A DNA stretch of 64,000 bases, taken from positions 62,001-126,000 of the forward strand of contig JAUXZO010000127.1 of the NCBI GenBank assembly GCA_030692685.1, written 5' to 3'. Source of the stretch: Acidovorax sp. Its GTDB lineage: Bacteria; Pseudomonadota; Gammaproteobacteria; Burkholderiales; Burkholderiaceae_C. Of this stretch, positions 11,618-20,617 are shown piece after piece. The translations under genes and the position numbers were made by a program. The notes below the pieces were generated by a model, which was not told the origin of the DNA, did not search any database, and saw nothing but the letters and a program-made list of their open reading frames with translations. How positions within the stretch are numbered: the first letter of the stretch is position 1; every line of letters starts with the position of its first letter.

Positions 11618-12079
11618 TCACACCGCTTTTCGGCGCAGCCCCGTTACGGGCATGGCCCGTGTCTGCTGGCGCTCCAGCGCCCCCGCCGCTGCAGCCTTCA
11701 GAAGCCGCTGAAAGGAGGGGCACTGCGCATGGCTTTCGGCCGGGCAGGCGGCCGCGTGCCGCAGACCGTTGCTCATCGCCTTCAAGCGCTTGACCATGGT
11801 GTCCAGTTCATCGGCCTTGGCCGAAAGCAATTGCCGATCGATGCTGGGCTCGCCGCTGGGCAAAAACATGGCCCGGATGTCATCCAGCGAGAACCCGGCC
11901 GACTGCCCCAGCGCAATCAACGCCAGCTGGTCCAGCACGCCGGGCGCAAAACGGCGGCGCTCGCCGGGCTGCCCCACCGATTGCACCAGCCCCTTTTCTT
12001 CGTAATAGCGCAGCGTGGAGGCGCGCAGCCCGGAGCGCTTGGCGACTTCTGCAATGTCTATCAAAAAACCCCTTGACAT
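11618..12079 (-). CDS. MerR-family transcriptional regulator
   Basis: A 153-residue MerR-family activator: N-terminal HTH (IAEVAKRSGLRASTLRYYEEKGL, about 8-32), a wing, a long coiled coil (about 80-110) and a short C-terminal effector region with cysteines in HAAACPAESHAQCPS. The effector is unknown. The ATG at 12079 overlaps the -35 box of the divergent promoter, so binding there would also affect its own expression. It most likely controls the DUF2938-flavodoxin-DUF2798 operon that starts 66 bases away. Confidence 0.9.
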   Translation of the reverse strand: MSRGFLIDIAEVAKRSGLRASTLRYYEEKGLVQSVGQPGERRRFAPGVLDQLALIALGQSAGFSLDDIRAMFLPSGEPSIDRQLLSAKADELDTMVKRLKAMSNGLRHAAACPAESHAQCPSFQRLLKAAAAGALERQQTRAMPVTGLRRKAV

Positions 12080-12103
12080 CAAGTTGACTTGAACTTCTAT
12101 ATT
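12073..12103 (+). promoter_or_regulatory. MerR-type promoter with 19-bp spacer and dyad operator
   Basis: A -35 box TTGACA (12073-12078) and a -10 box TATATT (12098-12103) are separated by 19 bases, the long spacer typical of MerR-regulated promoters. Between them lies the dyad AAGTT-GACTTG-AACTT (12081-12096). The promoter reads toward the DUF2938 gene and overlaps the start of the merR gene. Confidence 0.75.
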
Positions 12104-12144
12104 CCGTTCAAAACGTTCCTACGTCAACTCTTCGAGGTGCTTTG

Positions 12145-12642
12145 ATGACACTCCAGCTGCAAGAAATTTACGCCGCGATGCTGATCGGCATCGGCGCCAC
12201 CGCCGTTATGGACGCATGGCTTGTGCTGCTCAAACGGATGGGCATACCCACCCTCAACTTCGCCTTCATCGGCCGCTGGATGGGGCATCTTTTCCGGGGC
12301 CAGTTCGCCCATGCGGCCATCGCCAAGTCAGTGCCCATCCGGGGCGAGCTGGCGTGGGGCTGGCTCACGCACTACGCCGTGGGCATGGTCTTCGCCACCG
12401 TGCTGGTCGGTATTCAGGGAGTGGACTGGTTGCACCGCCCCACCCTGCTGCCCGCGCTGGTAGTGGGTATCTGCACCGTGGCAGCGCCGCTGCTGGTGAT
12501 GCAACCGGCCATGGGTGCGGGCTTTGCCGCATCGCGCACCGCCACGCCCCTCAAGAACTGCCTGCGCAGCGTGGCCAACCACACCGTCTTTGGCCTCGGC
12601 CTCTATCTGTCCGCGCTTGTCATCGCACTGATTTCACGATGA
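12145..12642 (+). CDS. DUF2938 family membrane protein
   Basis: A 165-residue protein with about four membrane segments, for example near residues 8-28, 75-95, 102-120 and 143-163. Sequence features such as MDAWLVLLKR, GRWMGH and the THYAVGM segment match the DUF2938 family, which has no known biochemical function. The ATG at 12145 has a GAGGTG site five bases upstream; a TTG codon directly before is less likely. It is the first gene behind the MerR-type promoter and is probably co-transcribed with the flavodoxin-like and DUF2798 genes. Confidence 0.82.
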   Translation: MTLQLQEIYAAMLIGIGATAVMDAWLVLLKRMGIPTLNFAFIGRWMGHLFRGQFAHAAIAKSVPIRGELAWGWLTHYAVGMVFATVLVGIQGVDWLHRPTLLPALVVGICTVAAPLLVMQPAMGAGFAASRTATPLKNCLRSVANHTVFGLGLYLSALVIALISR

Positions 12643-12705
12643 CGTCTCTTTGCGCTTTACCTCCAGAAATCACCCCAACGGAAATCAACCAACGGAAATC
12701 ACAGC

Positions 12706-13305
12706 ATGAAAAACATCGCCATCATTTATCACAGTGCCCAAGGGCACACCGCACACATTGCCACCCATGTTCTGCAGGGTGCCCAAGGCTTCCCCGGCGT
12801 TCGCGCCGAACGGATCCGGGCCGAAGACCTGGCCCGCACGCCCGATGATCTGCTGCGCTACGACGGCGTCATCCTCGGCTCGCCCACGTATCTGGGTGGG
12901 GTGTCCGGCCCGTTCAAGACCTTCATGGACGCCACGGGGCAGCTGTGGAAAACGCAACAGCTCAAGAACAAGTTGGCAGCCGGTTTCACCGTGTCATCGC
13001 TGCCCTCGGGCGACAAGCAGTCCACGCTGATGTCGATGTGGGTGTTTGCCATGCAGCACGGCATGGTGTGGGTAGGCAACCCCATCCTGCCGGAGCAACA
13101 GGTGGGTGTGCCGTACGACGAGGCGGCCAATCGGCTGGGCTCCTGGTCGGGCCTGATGGCACAGGCAGGCCACGGCGCGCCAGCGGACGCGTTTGTGCCA
13201 GGGGATGTCAAGACGGCGCGGATGTTCGGACGGCATTTTGCAGAGACCCTGCAGCGGCTGACCGACGTGGCCACGCACCAACCAACCCAAGAGGCCACCG
13301 CATGA
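12706..13305 (+). CDS. Flavodoxin-like NAD(P)H:quinone oxidoreductase family protein (WrbA-like)
   Basis: A 199-residue flavodoxin-fold protein. The FMN phosphate-binding loop is YHSAQGHT near residues 8-15; the GSPTYLGGVSGPFKTFMD segment (about 58-75) is typical of WrbA-like proteins. Members reduce quinones with two electrons and limit redox cycling. It is the second gene of the MerR-controlled operon and its stop overlaps the next start (ATGA), so translation is probably coupled. The substrate is not evident. Confidence 0.85.
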   Translation: MKNIAIIYHSAQGHTAHIATHVLQGAQGFPGVRAERIRAEDLARTPDDLLRYDGVILGSPTYLGGVSGPFKTFMDATGQLWKTQQLKNKLAAGFTVSSLPSGDKQSTLMSMWVFAMQHGMVWVGNPILPEQQVGVPYDEAANRLGSWSGLMAQAGHGAPADAFVPGDVKTARMFGRHFAETLQRLTDVATHQPTQEATA

Positions 13306-13532
13306 TCCCGGCACGCTACGGCCCCGTGCTGTTCAGCTTCATCCTGTCAGGGCTGATGTCCCTCTTGGTATCGGGTATCTCCACTTTTCGGACGCTGCAG
13401 GCGCACCAGGACTTTCTGGACCTCTGGACGGGCGCGTGGCTGACCGGGTGGCTGTTCGCGTTTCCGGCCGTGATGGTGGCGGCGCCGCTGGCGCGCAAGG
13501 TCGTGGCGCGCGCCACTGCGTGCGACGGGTAA
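13302..13532 (+). CDS. DUF2798 family small membrane protein
   Basis: A 76-residue protein with two predicted membrane helices, about residues 8-28 and 45-65. The pattern of FSFILSGLMSLLVSGISTFR and the WLTGWLFAFPAVMVAAPLAR segment fit the DUF2798 family. Function is unknown. The ATG overlaps the stop of the flavodoxin-like gene by four bases. A ModE-like operator starts 30 bases after its stop, so modA is under separate control. Confidence 0.82.
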   Translation: MIPARYGPVLFSFILSGLMSLLVSGISTFRTLQAHQDFLDLWTGAWLTGWLFAFPAVMVAAPLARKVVARATACDG

Positions 13533-13554
13533 ATGCAGCCGGCCACAACCTGCC

Positions 13555-14460
<906 letters not shown>

Positions 14461-14463
14461 AGC

Positions 14464-15147
14464 ATGGTTCTGAGCCCCGAGGACTGGGCCGCCATCCGCC
14501 TCACGCTGAAACTGGCGGGCACCACGATGGTGTTGTTGCTGGTGCTGTGCACGCCGCTCGCGTGGTGGCTGGCGCACACGCCTTCACGCTGGCGCGGGCC
14601 GGTGTCGGCCGTGGTGGCACTGCCGCTGGTGCTGCCGCCCACAGTGATTGGTTTTTACCTGCTGGTCACGATGGGGCCCAACGGGCCGCTGGGGCAGTTC
14701 ACGCAGTGGCTGGGGCTGGGCACGCTGCCGTTCACCTTCTGGGGGCTGGTGGTGGGCTCGCTGATCTACTCGCTGCCCTTTGCCGTGCAACCGCTGCAAC
14801 ACGCGTTTGAAGCCATCGGCCGGCGCCCGCTTGAAGCGGCGGCCACTCTGGGCGCCGGGCCGCTGGACCGCTTTTTTACCGTGGCACTGCCGCTGGCGCG
14901 CCCAGGCTTCATCACCGCTGCCATCCTGAGCTTTGCGCACACGGTAGGGGAGTTTGGCGTGGTGCTCATGCTGGGCGGCAACATCCCCGGCGTGACGCGC
15001 GTGGTTTCGGTACAGATCTATGACCATGTGGAGGCGCTCGAATACACGCAAGCGCACTGGCTGGCCGGGGGCATGGTGGTGTTTTCGTTTGTGGTGCTGC
15101 TGGGCCTGACCCTCAGCCGCCGCAGAGCACCGTCGATGGTTCAGTGA
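14464..15147 (+). CDS. modB: Molybdate ABC transporter permease
   Basis: A 227-residue inner-membrane permease with about five helices. The EAA-type loop ([20 protein letters not shown], about 122-141) that contacts the ATPase is clear, as is [14 protein letters not shown] (160-173), a ModB/CysT signature. It forms the channel for molybdate with ModA and ModC. Its TGA stop overlaps the ATG of modC. Confidence 0.94.
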   Translation: MVLSPEDWAAIRLTLKLAGTTMVLLLVLCTPLAWWLAHTPSRWRGPVSAVVALPLVLPPTVIGFYLLVTMGPNGPLGQFTQWLGLGTLPFTFWGLVVGSLIYSLPFAVQPLQHAFEAIGRRPLEAAATLGAGPLDRFFTVALPLARPGFITAAILSFAHTVGEFGVVLMLGGNIPGVTRVVSVQIYDHVEALEYTQAHWLAGGMVVFSFVVLLGLTLSRRRAPSMVQ

Positions 15148-16244
15148 TGGAACCCAGCATCCCCATGGCACACATCACGGCACAGTTGGCCCTAGCGCGC
15201 CCGGGCTTCACGCTGGACGTCAACCTGCAATTGCCCGGGCGCGGTGTGACCGCGTTGTTCGGCCCCTCGGGATGCGGCAAGACCACTTGCCTGCGCGCCA
15301 TTGCGGGGCTGGAGCGTGCGCAGCCCGGGCGCGTGGTGGTCAACGGCGAGGTGTGGCAAGACGACGCGCAGCGCATCTGGCGCGCTACGCACGAACGCGC
15401 GTTGGGCTACGTGTTCCAGGAAGCCAGCCTGTTCGACCATTTGAGCGTGCGCGGCAACATCGACTACGGGCTCAAACGCACGCCCCCCGCACGCCGCAAA
15501 GTGGCGCTGGAGCTGGCGGTGGAGTTGCTGGGCATCGGCCACCTCATGGACCGTAAACCACAGGCCCTGTCCGGCGGTGAACGCCAGCGTGTGGCCATGG
15601 CCCGCGCACTGGCCACCAGCCCCCGCCTGCTGCTGATGGACGAGCCCCTGGCCGCGCTGGACGGGGAGCGCAAAGCCGAGGTGCTGCCCTACCTGGAGCA
15701 ACTGCACCGCAGCCTCGACATCCCCATGCTCTACGTCAGCCATGCCCTCGACGAAGTGGCACGGCTGGCCGAACACATGGTGCTGATGCAAGAAGGCCGC
15801 GTGCGGGCCCAAGGGCGCACCGATGCACTGATCGTGCGCCTGGACCTGCCGCTGGCCCATGGCGACACCGCCGCCACGGTGATTGAAGGCACGGTGCTAC
15901 AGCACGATGCGCTGGACCACATCACCACGGTTGCGTTCGGCGGCGGGCAGTTGTTGCTGGTCAGCCCCACGGTGCGTGCGGCGGGCGAAGCCATTCGGCT
16001 GCGGATACAGGCCCGAGACGTCAGCCTGGCACTGACGGCCGCCAGCGACAGCAGCATCCTGAACGTATTGCCTGCCACGGTGGCGGCACTCAGCGAAGAC
16101 AGCCCCGGGCAGTTGATGGTGGCGCTGGATGCAGGTGCCACGCGGCTGCTGGCGCGGGTGACCCAGCGCTCTGCCCAGGCGCTGGCGCTCGTCCCTGGCA
16201 AGCCGGTATTCGCGCAGGTCAAAGGCATTGCCGTCGTCAACTGA
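15147..16244 (+). CDS. modC: Molybdate ABC transporter ATP-binding protein
   Basis: A 365-residue ATPase. Walker A GPSGCGKTT (39-47), signature LSGGERQRVA (141-150) and Walker B LLLMDEP (161-167) are intact. The C-terminal third (about 290-365) is a Mop/TOBE domain that binds molybdate in ModC proteins and may give feedback inhibition. The ATG at 15147 overlaps the modB stop; an ATG six codons later is a possible alternative. It ends the modABC operon. Confidence 0.94.
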   Translation: MEPSIPMAHITAQLALARPGFTLDVNLQLPGRGVTALFGPSGCGKTTCLRAIAGLERAQPGRVVVNGEVWQDDAQRIWRATHERALGYVFQEASLFDHLSVRGNIDYGLKRTPPARRKVALELAVELLGIGHLMDRKPQALSGGERQRVAMARALATSPRLLLMDEPLAALDGERKAEVLPYLEQLHRSLDIPMLYVSHALDEVARLAEHMVLMQEGRVRAQGRTDALIVRLDLPLAHGDTAATVIEGTVLQHDALDHITTVAFGGGQLLLVSPTVRAAGEAIRLRIQARDVSLALTAASDSSILNVLPATVAALSEDSPGQLMVALDAGATRLLARVTQRSAQALALVPGKPVFAQVKGIAVVN

Positions 16245-16277
16245 ACGGCCGTTTTGCGCGGTCGCAATGCAGGGCGC

Positions 16278-16311
16278 ACGTGCCTGCAGTGTGCCTGCAG
16301 TGTGCCTTTTT
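16278..16311. repeat. Short tandem repeat after modC
   Basis: The 12-base unit GTGCCTGCAGTG occurs twice with a partial third copy, followed by a T run. It lies in the modC-EAL gene gap. No firm hairpin terminator could be drawn from it. Confidence 0.45.
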
Positions 16312-16377
16312 TGTAAAGAAAAGCGCCACCCTTCGGCCGTATGATCATCGCCAAAACAAGCGCGGGAGTGTGTGGAC

Positions 16378-18075
16378 ATGGTTTCAATCTGGCAAGATGC
16401 CGCACAGGCGTTTGGGGTGGCGTTCCCGCCACTGCTTCAAAGTCTGTTGTTCTTGGTGTTCGCTACGCTGGTGGTACATGTGTGCCAGCGGCTGGCAGAA
16501 AACACGGCGTATTCGGTAGACCCGTCCAGCCGGCGCATCAGCGCGTCGCACGCGGCGCTGTGTATTGGCTGCATTGTGTGGGCGCTGGATGTGGTGGGCC
16601 TCTTCATGTATGCAGAGCTGGCGCACCATGTGCTGGAGCTGGTGCCTGCACTCAGCGGCCTGCTCATCATGGCCATCAGCGCGCGGTTCACCATTCCTAC
16701 GCTCTGCACCAGCGCCAGCAAAGGGCGCATTGTGTTTGCGGGGGTGTGGCTGGCCGCGGGCATGCTGGCCGCGCACTTCACGATCACACGCGGCCATGTG
16801 CACAGCTTTGCGCAGGTGAACTGGCTGGCCATTGTGTTGTCCATGGCCACGGCCGTGGGCCTTGCCACCTACACCTCGGTGCGCCACCGCTCGGCCAAGC
16901 TCAGCGTTCTCACGCCGCATTTCAGGCCACAGTCCTGGCACGACAAACTACTGTGTGGCGCAGCCATCCTGTTGCTGCATTGGCTGCTGGTCAACACCTT
17001 TCCCCTGCACCTGGGCGACCCCAGCGGCGAATCGGACGGAATCGCCCTGCTGGTCATCGTGCTGGTGTTTGCGATTGCGGTGTCCGTTGAGCAGCTAAGC
17101 AACATGCGCTGGGACGCGGACCGCCAGCAGCTTTTGCGCCGGGGGCTGTCGATGATGCGGACATCCAACGTGGCGCAGAACGACGAGCACGACATGGAGC
17201 TGTCCCTCATTGCCGACCACCTGCCCACGCTGCTGCAACCGGATCGCCTGGCGCTGCACTTTCAGCCCATTGTGGATTTTCAGCAGCGCGACGTGCAGTT
17301 TGAGGCGCTGCTGCGCCTGACGGACAAAACCCTGGGCGACATCAACCCTGAAACCTTTTTTCTGGTGTGCGAGCTGCAGGGCAAAACCGCCGAGGTAGAC
17401 CGCATGATCTTGCGCAACGCGCTCGACTGCGTACAAGCCTGGAAAACAGCGGGCCTGCACGACGCATCGATCAGCGTGAATGTGGCGCCCGTCACTCTGC
17501 TGGACGACCACTTTGCCCCCTGGCTACGCGACGAACTGGCCCAGCGAGCGCTGCCCGCCCGCATGCTGAAGCTGGAGATGACGGAGCACGCCATCATTGC
17601 CCTGGGTTCGCAGATGGTGGCCGCCATCCACGACCTGAGCGCCATGGGCGTGGCTGTGCTGATGGATGACTTTGGCGCAGGGTATTCATCGCTGGGCATG
17701 CTGGCCGATTTGCCGATTGCAGGCTTCAAGTGCGACCGCCTGTTTGTGCGCCAGCTTGCGCAAGACCGGCGCCGGCAGTCGCTGCTGCGGCACGTGGCGG
17801 CGCTGGCGCAGGAGTTTGGTTTGTCGGTGGTGGTAGAGGGCGTGGAGACGGTCGAAGAACTGCAAACCCTGGCGTCGGTCGGGCTGCACAGCATTCAGGG
17901 TTATGTGTTCAGCCGCCCCATGCCGGCCCACACGGTACCGCAATGGCACCGCACCCAGATGCCCGCCCAACGCGCAGCGTTGCAGGCCACACTGCACGCG
18001 CACCGCACCGTGCAAGCCAGCTACGCAGCCCACGCCCCCGCCCTGCCCCCCGTGCCCTGGGCGCCCAGAGCCTGA
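16378..18075 (+). CDS. Membrane-anchored EAL-domain protein, likely cyclic-di-GMP phosphodiesterase
   Basis: A 565-residue protein. The N-terminal half (about 15-240) has six or seven hydrophobic helices and vaguely resembles an MHYT-type sensor, but the MHYT motif itself is not preserved. The C-terminal EAL domain (about 280-535) keeps the key motifs EAL (309-311), DDFGAGYSS and VVEGVET, so hydrolysis of cyclic-di-GMP to pGpG is expected. There is no GGDEF domain. The ATG at 16378 has a GGGAG site nine bases upstream; a GTG two codons earlier is also possible. It stands alone, with flagellar genes 18 kb away. Confidence 0.85.
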   Translation: MVSIWQDAAQAFGVAFPPLLQSLLFLVFATLVVHVCQRLAENTAYSVDPSSRRISASHAALCIGCIVWALDVVGLFMYAELAHHVLELVPALSGLLIMAISARFTIPTLCTSASKGRIVFAGVWLAAGMLAAHFTITRGHVHSFAQVNWLAIVLSMATAVGLATYTSVRHRSAKLSVLTPHFRPQSWHDKLLCGAAILLLHWLLVNTFPLHLGDPSGESDGIALLVIVLVFAIAVSVEQLSNMRWDADRQQLLRRGLSMMRTSNVAQNDEHDMELSLIADHLPTLLQPDRLALHFQPIVDFQQRDVQFEALLRLTDKTLGDINPETFFLVCELQGKTAEVDRMILRNALDCVQAWKTAGLHDASISVNVAPVTLLDDHFAPWLRDELAQRALPARMLKLEMTEHAIIALGSQMVAAIHDLSAMGVAVLMDDFGAGYSSLGMLADLPIAGFKCDRLFVRQLAQDRRRQSLLRHVAALAQEFGLSVVVEGVETVEELQTLASVGLHSIQGYVFSRPMPAHTVPQWHRTQMPAQRAALQATLHAHRTVQASYAAHAPALPPVPWAPRA

Positions 18076-18076
18076 G

Positions 18077-18125
18077 CCCCAATCACCCCCAATTACCCCC
18101 AATCACCCCCATCTGCCCCCATCTG
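18077..18125. repeat. Ten-base tandem repeat before the saccharopine-dehydrogenase-like gene
   Basis: Five tandem copies of a 10-base unit close to CCCCAATCAC (variants CCCCAATTAC, CCCCATCTGC) run from the EAL-gene stop to the GTG start of the next gene, leaving no room for a Shine-Dalgarno site. Slippage here could change spacing or expression. Confidence 0.8.
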
Positions 18126-19253
18126 TGACTGCCCTCAAAACACTGGTCCTTGGTGGCTACGGCAACTTTGGCACCCGCATCTGTCGCAGCCTGGCGGGCG
18201 ACCCTGCCAGCCACCATAACATTGCGCTGCTGGTGGCGGGCCGTGATGCCAGCCGCGCCCAAGGGCTGGCCGCCACACTGCACCACGGCGCACAAGGCGT
18301 TGCACTCGACCACCAGGCCCCGGGCCTGGCAGACCGGCTGCGATCGCTGGGCGTGGGCCTGGTGGTTCACACGGCGGGGCCGTTTCAGGCACAGGCCTAT
18401 GGTGTGGCCCAAGCCGCCGCCGAGGCCGGTGCGCACTACATCGACCTGGCCGATGGCCGCCGGTTTGTGTGCGATTTTCCGGCCGCCATAGGCGCATTTC
18501 GTGGCCGCAAAGCGCACGGCCATCACCGGTGCCAGCACGGTGCCCGCACTGTCGTCTGCCGTGGTGGACCACCTGTGTGCGGGTTGGCAACACATCGACA
18601 GCGTGGACACCTGCATTGCGCCTGCACAGCGCGCGCCCCGCGGGCAGGCCACCCTGGCAGCCGTGCTGAGTTACTGCGGTCTGCCGATAGACGTGTGGCA
18701 AGAGGGCCGCTGGCAGCCACAACGCGGCTGGGCGCAGCCCACTGGTGTGCATTTCCACCGGCTGCGGCCCCGGTTGGGCGCGGTGTGCGACATCCCGGAT
18801 CTGGAGCTGTTTCCCGCGCACTACCGCACCCGCGACCGCGTGACCTTCCGCGCTGCGCTAGAGGTAGGGCTGGCGCAGCGCACCTTTGCCGCCATCGCGG
18901 CACTGCGCCACTGGGGCGTGTTGCCGCACCCCGAAAAGCTGGCCGCGCTGATGCACCACACCGGTGGTGTGCTGGACTTCATGGGCACAGGGCTGGGGGG
19001 CATGGTGGTGCGCGTGGCGGGTGCCGATGCGCAGGGCCAGCCCCGGCGCCGCGCCTGGCACATTGCGGCCGACAACGACCATGGCCCCGAAATCCCCTGC
19101 ATGGCCGCGGTCTTGCTGGCACGGCAACTGGCCGCCGGGCAGGCTTTGCCCATCGGCGCGTACACCAGCACCCGTCAGTTGCCCCTTTCGGCGTTTGCGC
19201 CCGAATTCGCCCGGTGGGGCATGGTGACGGATACGCTGGAGGAAGCCTTGTAA
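18125..19253 (+). pseudogene. Saccharopine dehydrogenase family protein, interrupted by a frameshift
   Basis: Two overlapping reading frames together make one protein of about 375 residues. The first part, from GTG 18125, has a Rossmann nucleotide-binding start (LVLGGYGNFGTRICRSLA) and runs to about 18490 (ADGRRFVCDFPAA). The second, in the next frame from about 18500 (RTAITGASTVPALSSAVVD), runs to 19253. A one-base insertion (or two-base loss) between 18480 and 18505 breaks the frame. No other damage is seen, so a recent mutation or a sequencing error are both possible. Function in this family is usually unknown. The DoxX-like gene follows at once. Confidence 0.8.
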
Positions 19254-19296
19254 TGCTGCTGACATTGCGTCTGCCAACGACAAATCCCCCCAAGCC

Positions 19297-19680
19297 ATGA
19301 ACCCCGCCGCCCGCCAACTGCTGCGCTTGAGCCTTGTGTTTGTGTGGCTGGCCACGGCCATCGTCAGCGTGGTGGAGCTGCGCGGACAAAGCCGCGACTT
19401 GCTGGTGAGCCTGCCCACCGCCTGGAGCGACCTGCACCTGGCCACCGCCCTCATTCTCGGCGGCGCCGCAGCCAACGCCGTGCTGGGGCTGTGGATGGCC
19501 TGGCGGCCCGGCCGCACCGCCTACTGGGCCGCGTTGGTGTTGATGGGGGTGATGACCCTGCTAGCCACGTTCGTTGACCCGGCCTGGTGGCTGCACCCCC
19601 TGGGGCCATTGACCAAGAACCTGCCCATGGCGGCCATCTTGCTGGTGCTGCTGCAAGACGAAACCCGCGCACAGCCATGA
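19297..19680 (+). CDS. DoxX-like family membrane protein
   Basis: A 127-residue protein with four membrane helices (about 10-27, 45-65, 72-92 and 105-120). The LVFVWLATAIVSVVELRGQS start and the helix pattern fit the DoxX-like family, which often sits beside saccharopine-dehydrogenase-like genes. It lies 43 bases after that gene and is probably co-transcribed. Substrate and function are unknown. Confidence 0.75.
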   Translation: MNPAARQLLRLSLVFVWLATAIVSVVELRGQSRDLLVSLPTAWSDLHLATALILGGAAANAVLGLWMAWRPGRTAYWAALVLMGVMTLLATFVDPAWWLHPLGPLTKNLPMAAILLVLLQDETRAQP

Positions 19681-19771
19681 GCCCGCACCGCTCATTCAAG
19701 TAGACACACGTTGTTAGCCGCACCCAGCGACAGAAGGGCATGGCCAAAGACCACCCCGCAACTGCTATCGC

Positions 19772-20614
19772 TCAGGGCGCCCCAAACCCCAGCCGCTGCA
19801 ACACCGCCTGCGCCGCAGGCTCCTGCAAGGCCAGGGCAAACGCCTTCGCGGTGGCGGGTGCACCGGTACGCACCGTCAGCCCATACGCTGCACCCACTTG
19901 CAACGATGCGGGCAACTGCACCACGCGCAAACGGGGCACCTCGGCCTGCGCCGAAACGGCATTGGTGCAGTAGGTCAGAAACACATCAGCCTGGCGTTGG
20001 TCCATGACCCATGCGTAGGTGCCCTGGCCTGCGGGGGGCTTGGGAGAGTCGGCACCGCCCGTCAGCTTCAAGGCCTTGGCATCCAGCTGCGCGTAGGCGC
20101 CAGGCTGCACGGCGTCGGCCCTGCGAAACATCGCCCAGGCATAGTCGCCCGAGGGATCGGCCTTGGGGGTAGAGGTGCCCACCCGCACATCGCTGCGAAG
20201 CAAGGTGGGCAGCAGCGTGTCTGGGGTGGCGTTGATCTGCTCGCTGGTCAGTGCGCACAGCGCATTGCGCGTAAAAACTGCTGGCGCTTGCCAGCCACCG
20301 CGCGCCGATAGGCGCTGGGGGTGGTCCATATCGGCTGAGGCAAAAACCTGCGCGGATTCACCTTTTTCAATGCGGTCGCGCAGCAAGCCCGAAGCGCCAA
20401 ATGTGAGCACAAGCTTTTGGCCTGTGCGGGCCTCGTAGTCGCGTGCGATGTCGGTCAACGCACCGCGCAGGCTACCCGCGGCGTAGACCTGCACAGGCAC
20501 GGCGTCAGCCACGGGCGCCCCACCGGGCGCCAAGGCACAACCGCTCAACGCTGCCGCCCATGCGGTGACCGCCACGAACAGCGTCCTCGGGTTGGCAATG
20601 GTGGCGTTGGTCAC
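19772..20614 (-). CDS. ModA-like substrate-binding lipoprotein next to tupA
   Basis: A 280-residue binding protein with a lipobox LSGC (C26). The mature part starts VQVYAAGSLRGALTDIA, and segments such as FGASGLLRDRIEKGE resemble ModA-type oxyanion-binding proteins. It follows tupA by three bases on the same strand, so it is translated with the tungstate transporter but has no permease or ATPase of its own. It may feed TupBC with a second substrate, such as molybdate, or serve as a scavenging receptor (inference). It is clearly distinct from the modA gene at 13611. Confidence 0.8.
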   Translation of the reverse strand: MTNATIANPRTLFVAVTAWAAALSGCALAPGGAPVADAVPVQVYAAGSLRGALTDIARDYEARTGQKLVLTFGASGLLRDRIEKGESAQVFASADMDHPQRLSARGGWQAPAVFTRNALCALTSEQINATPDTLLPTLLRSDVRVGTSTPKADPSGDYAWAMFRRADAVQPGAYAQLDAKALKLTGGADSPKPPAGQGTYAWVMDQRQADVFLTYCTNAVSAQAEVPRLRVVQLPASLQVGAAYGLTVRTGAPATAKAFALALQEPAAQAVLQRLGFGAP

Positions 20615-20617
20615 GGC

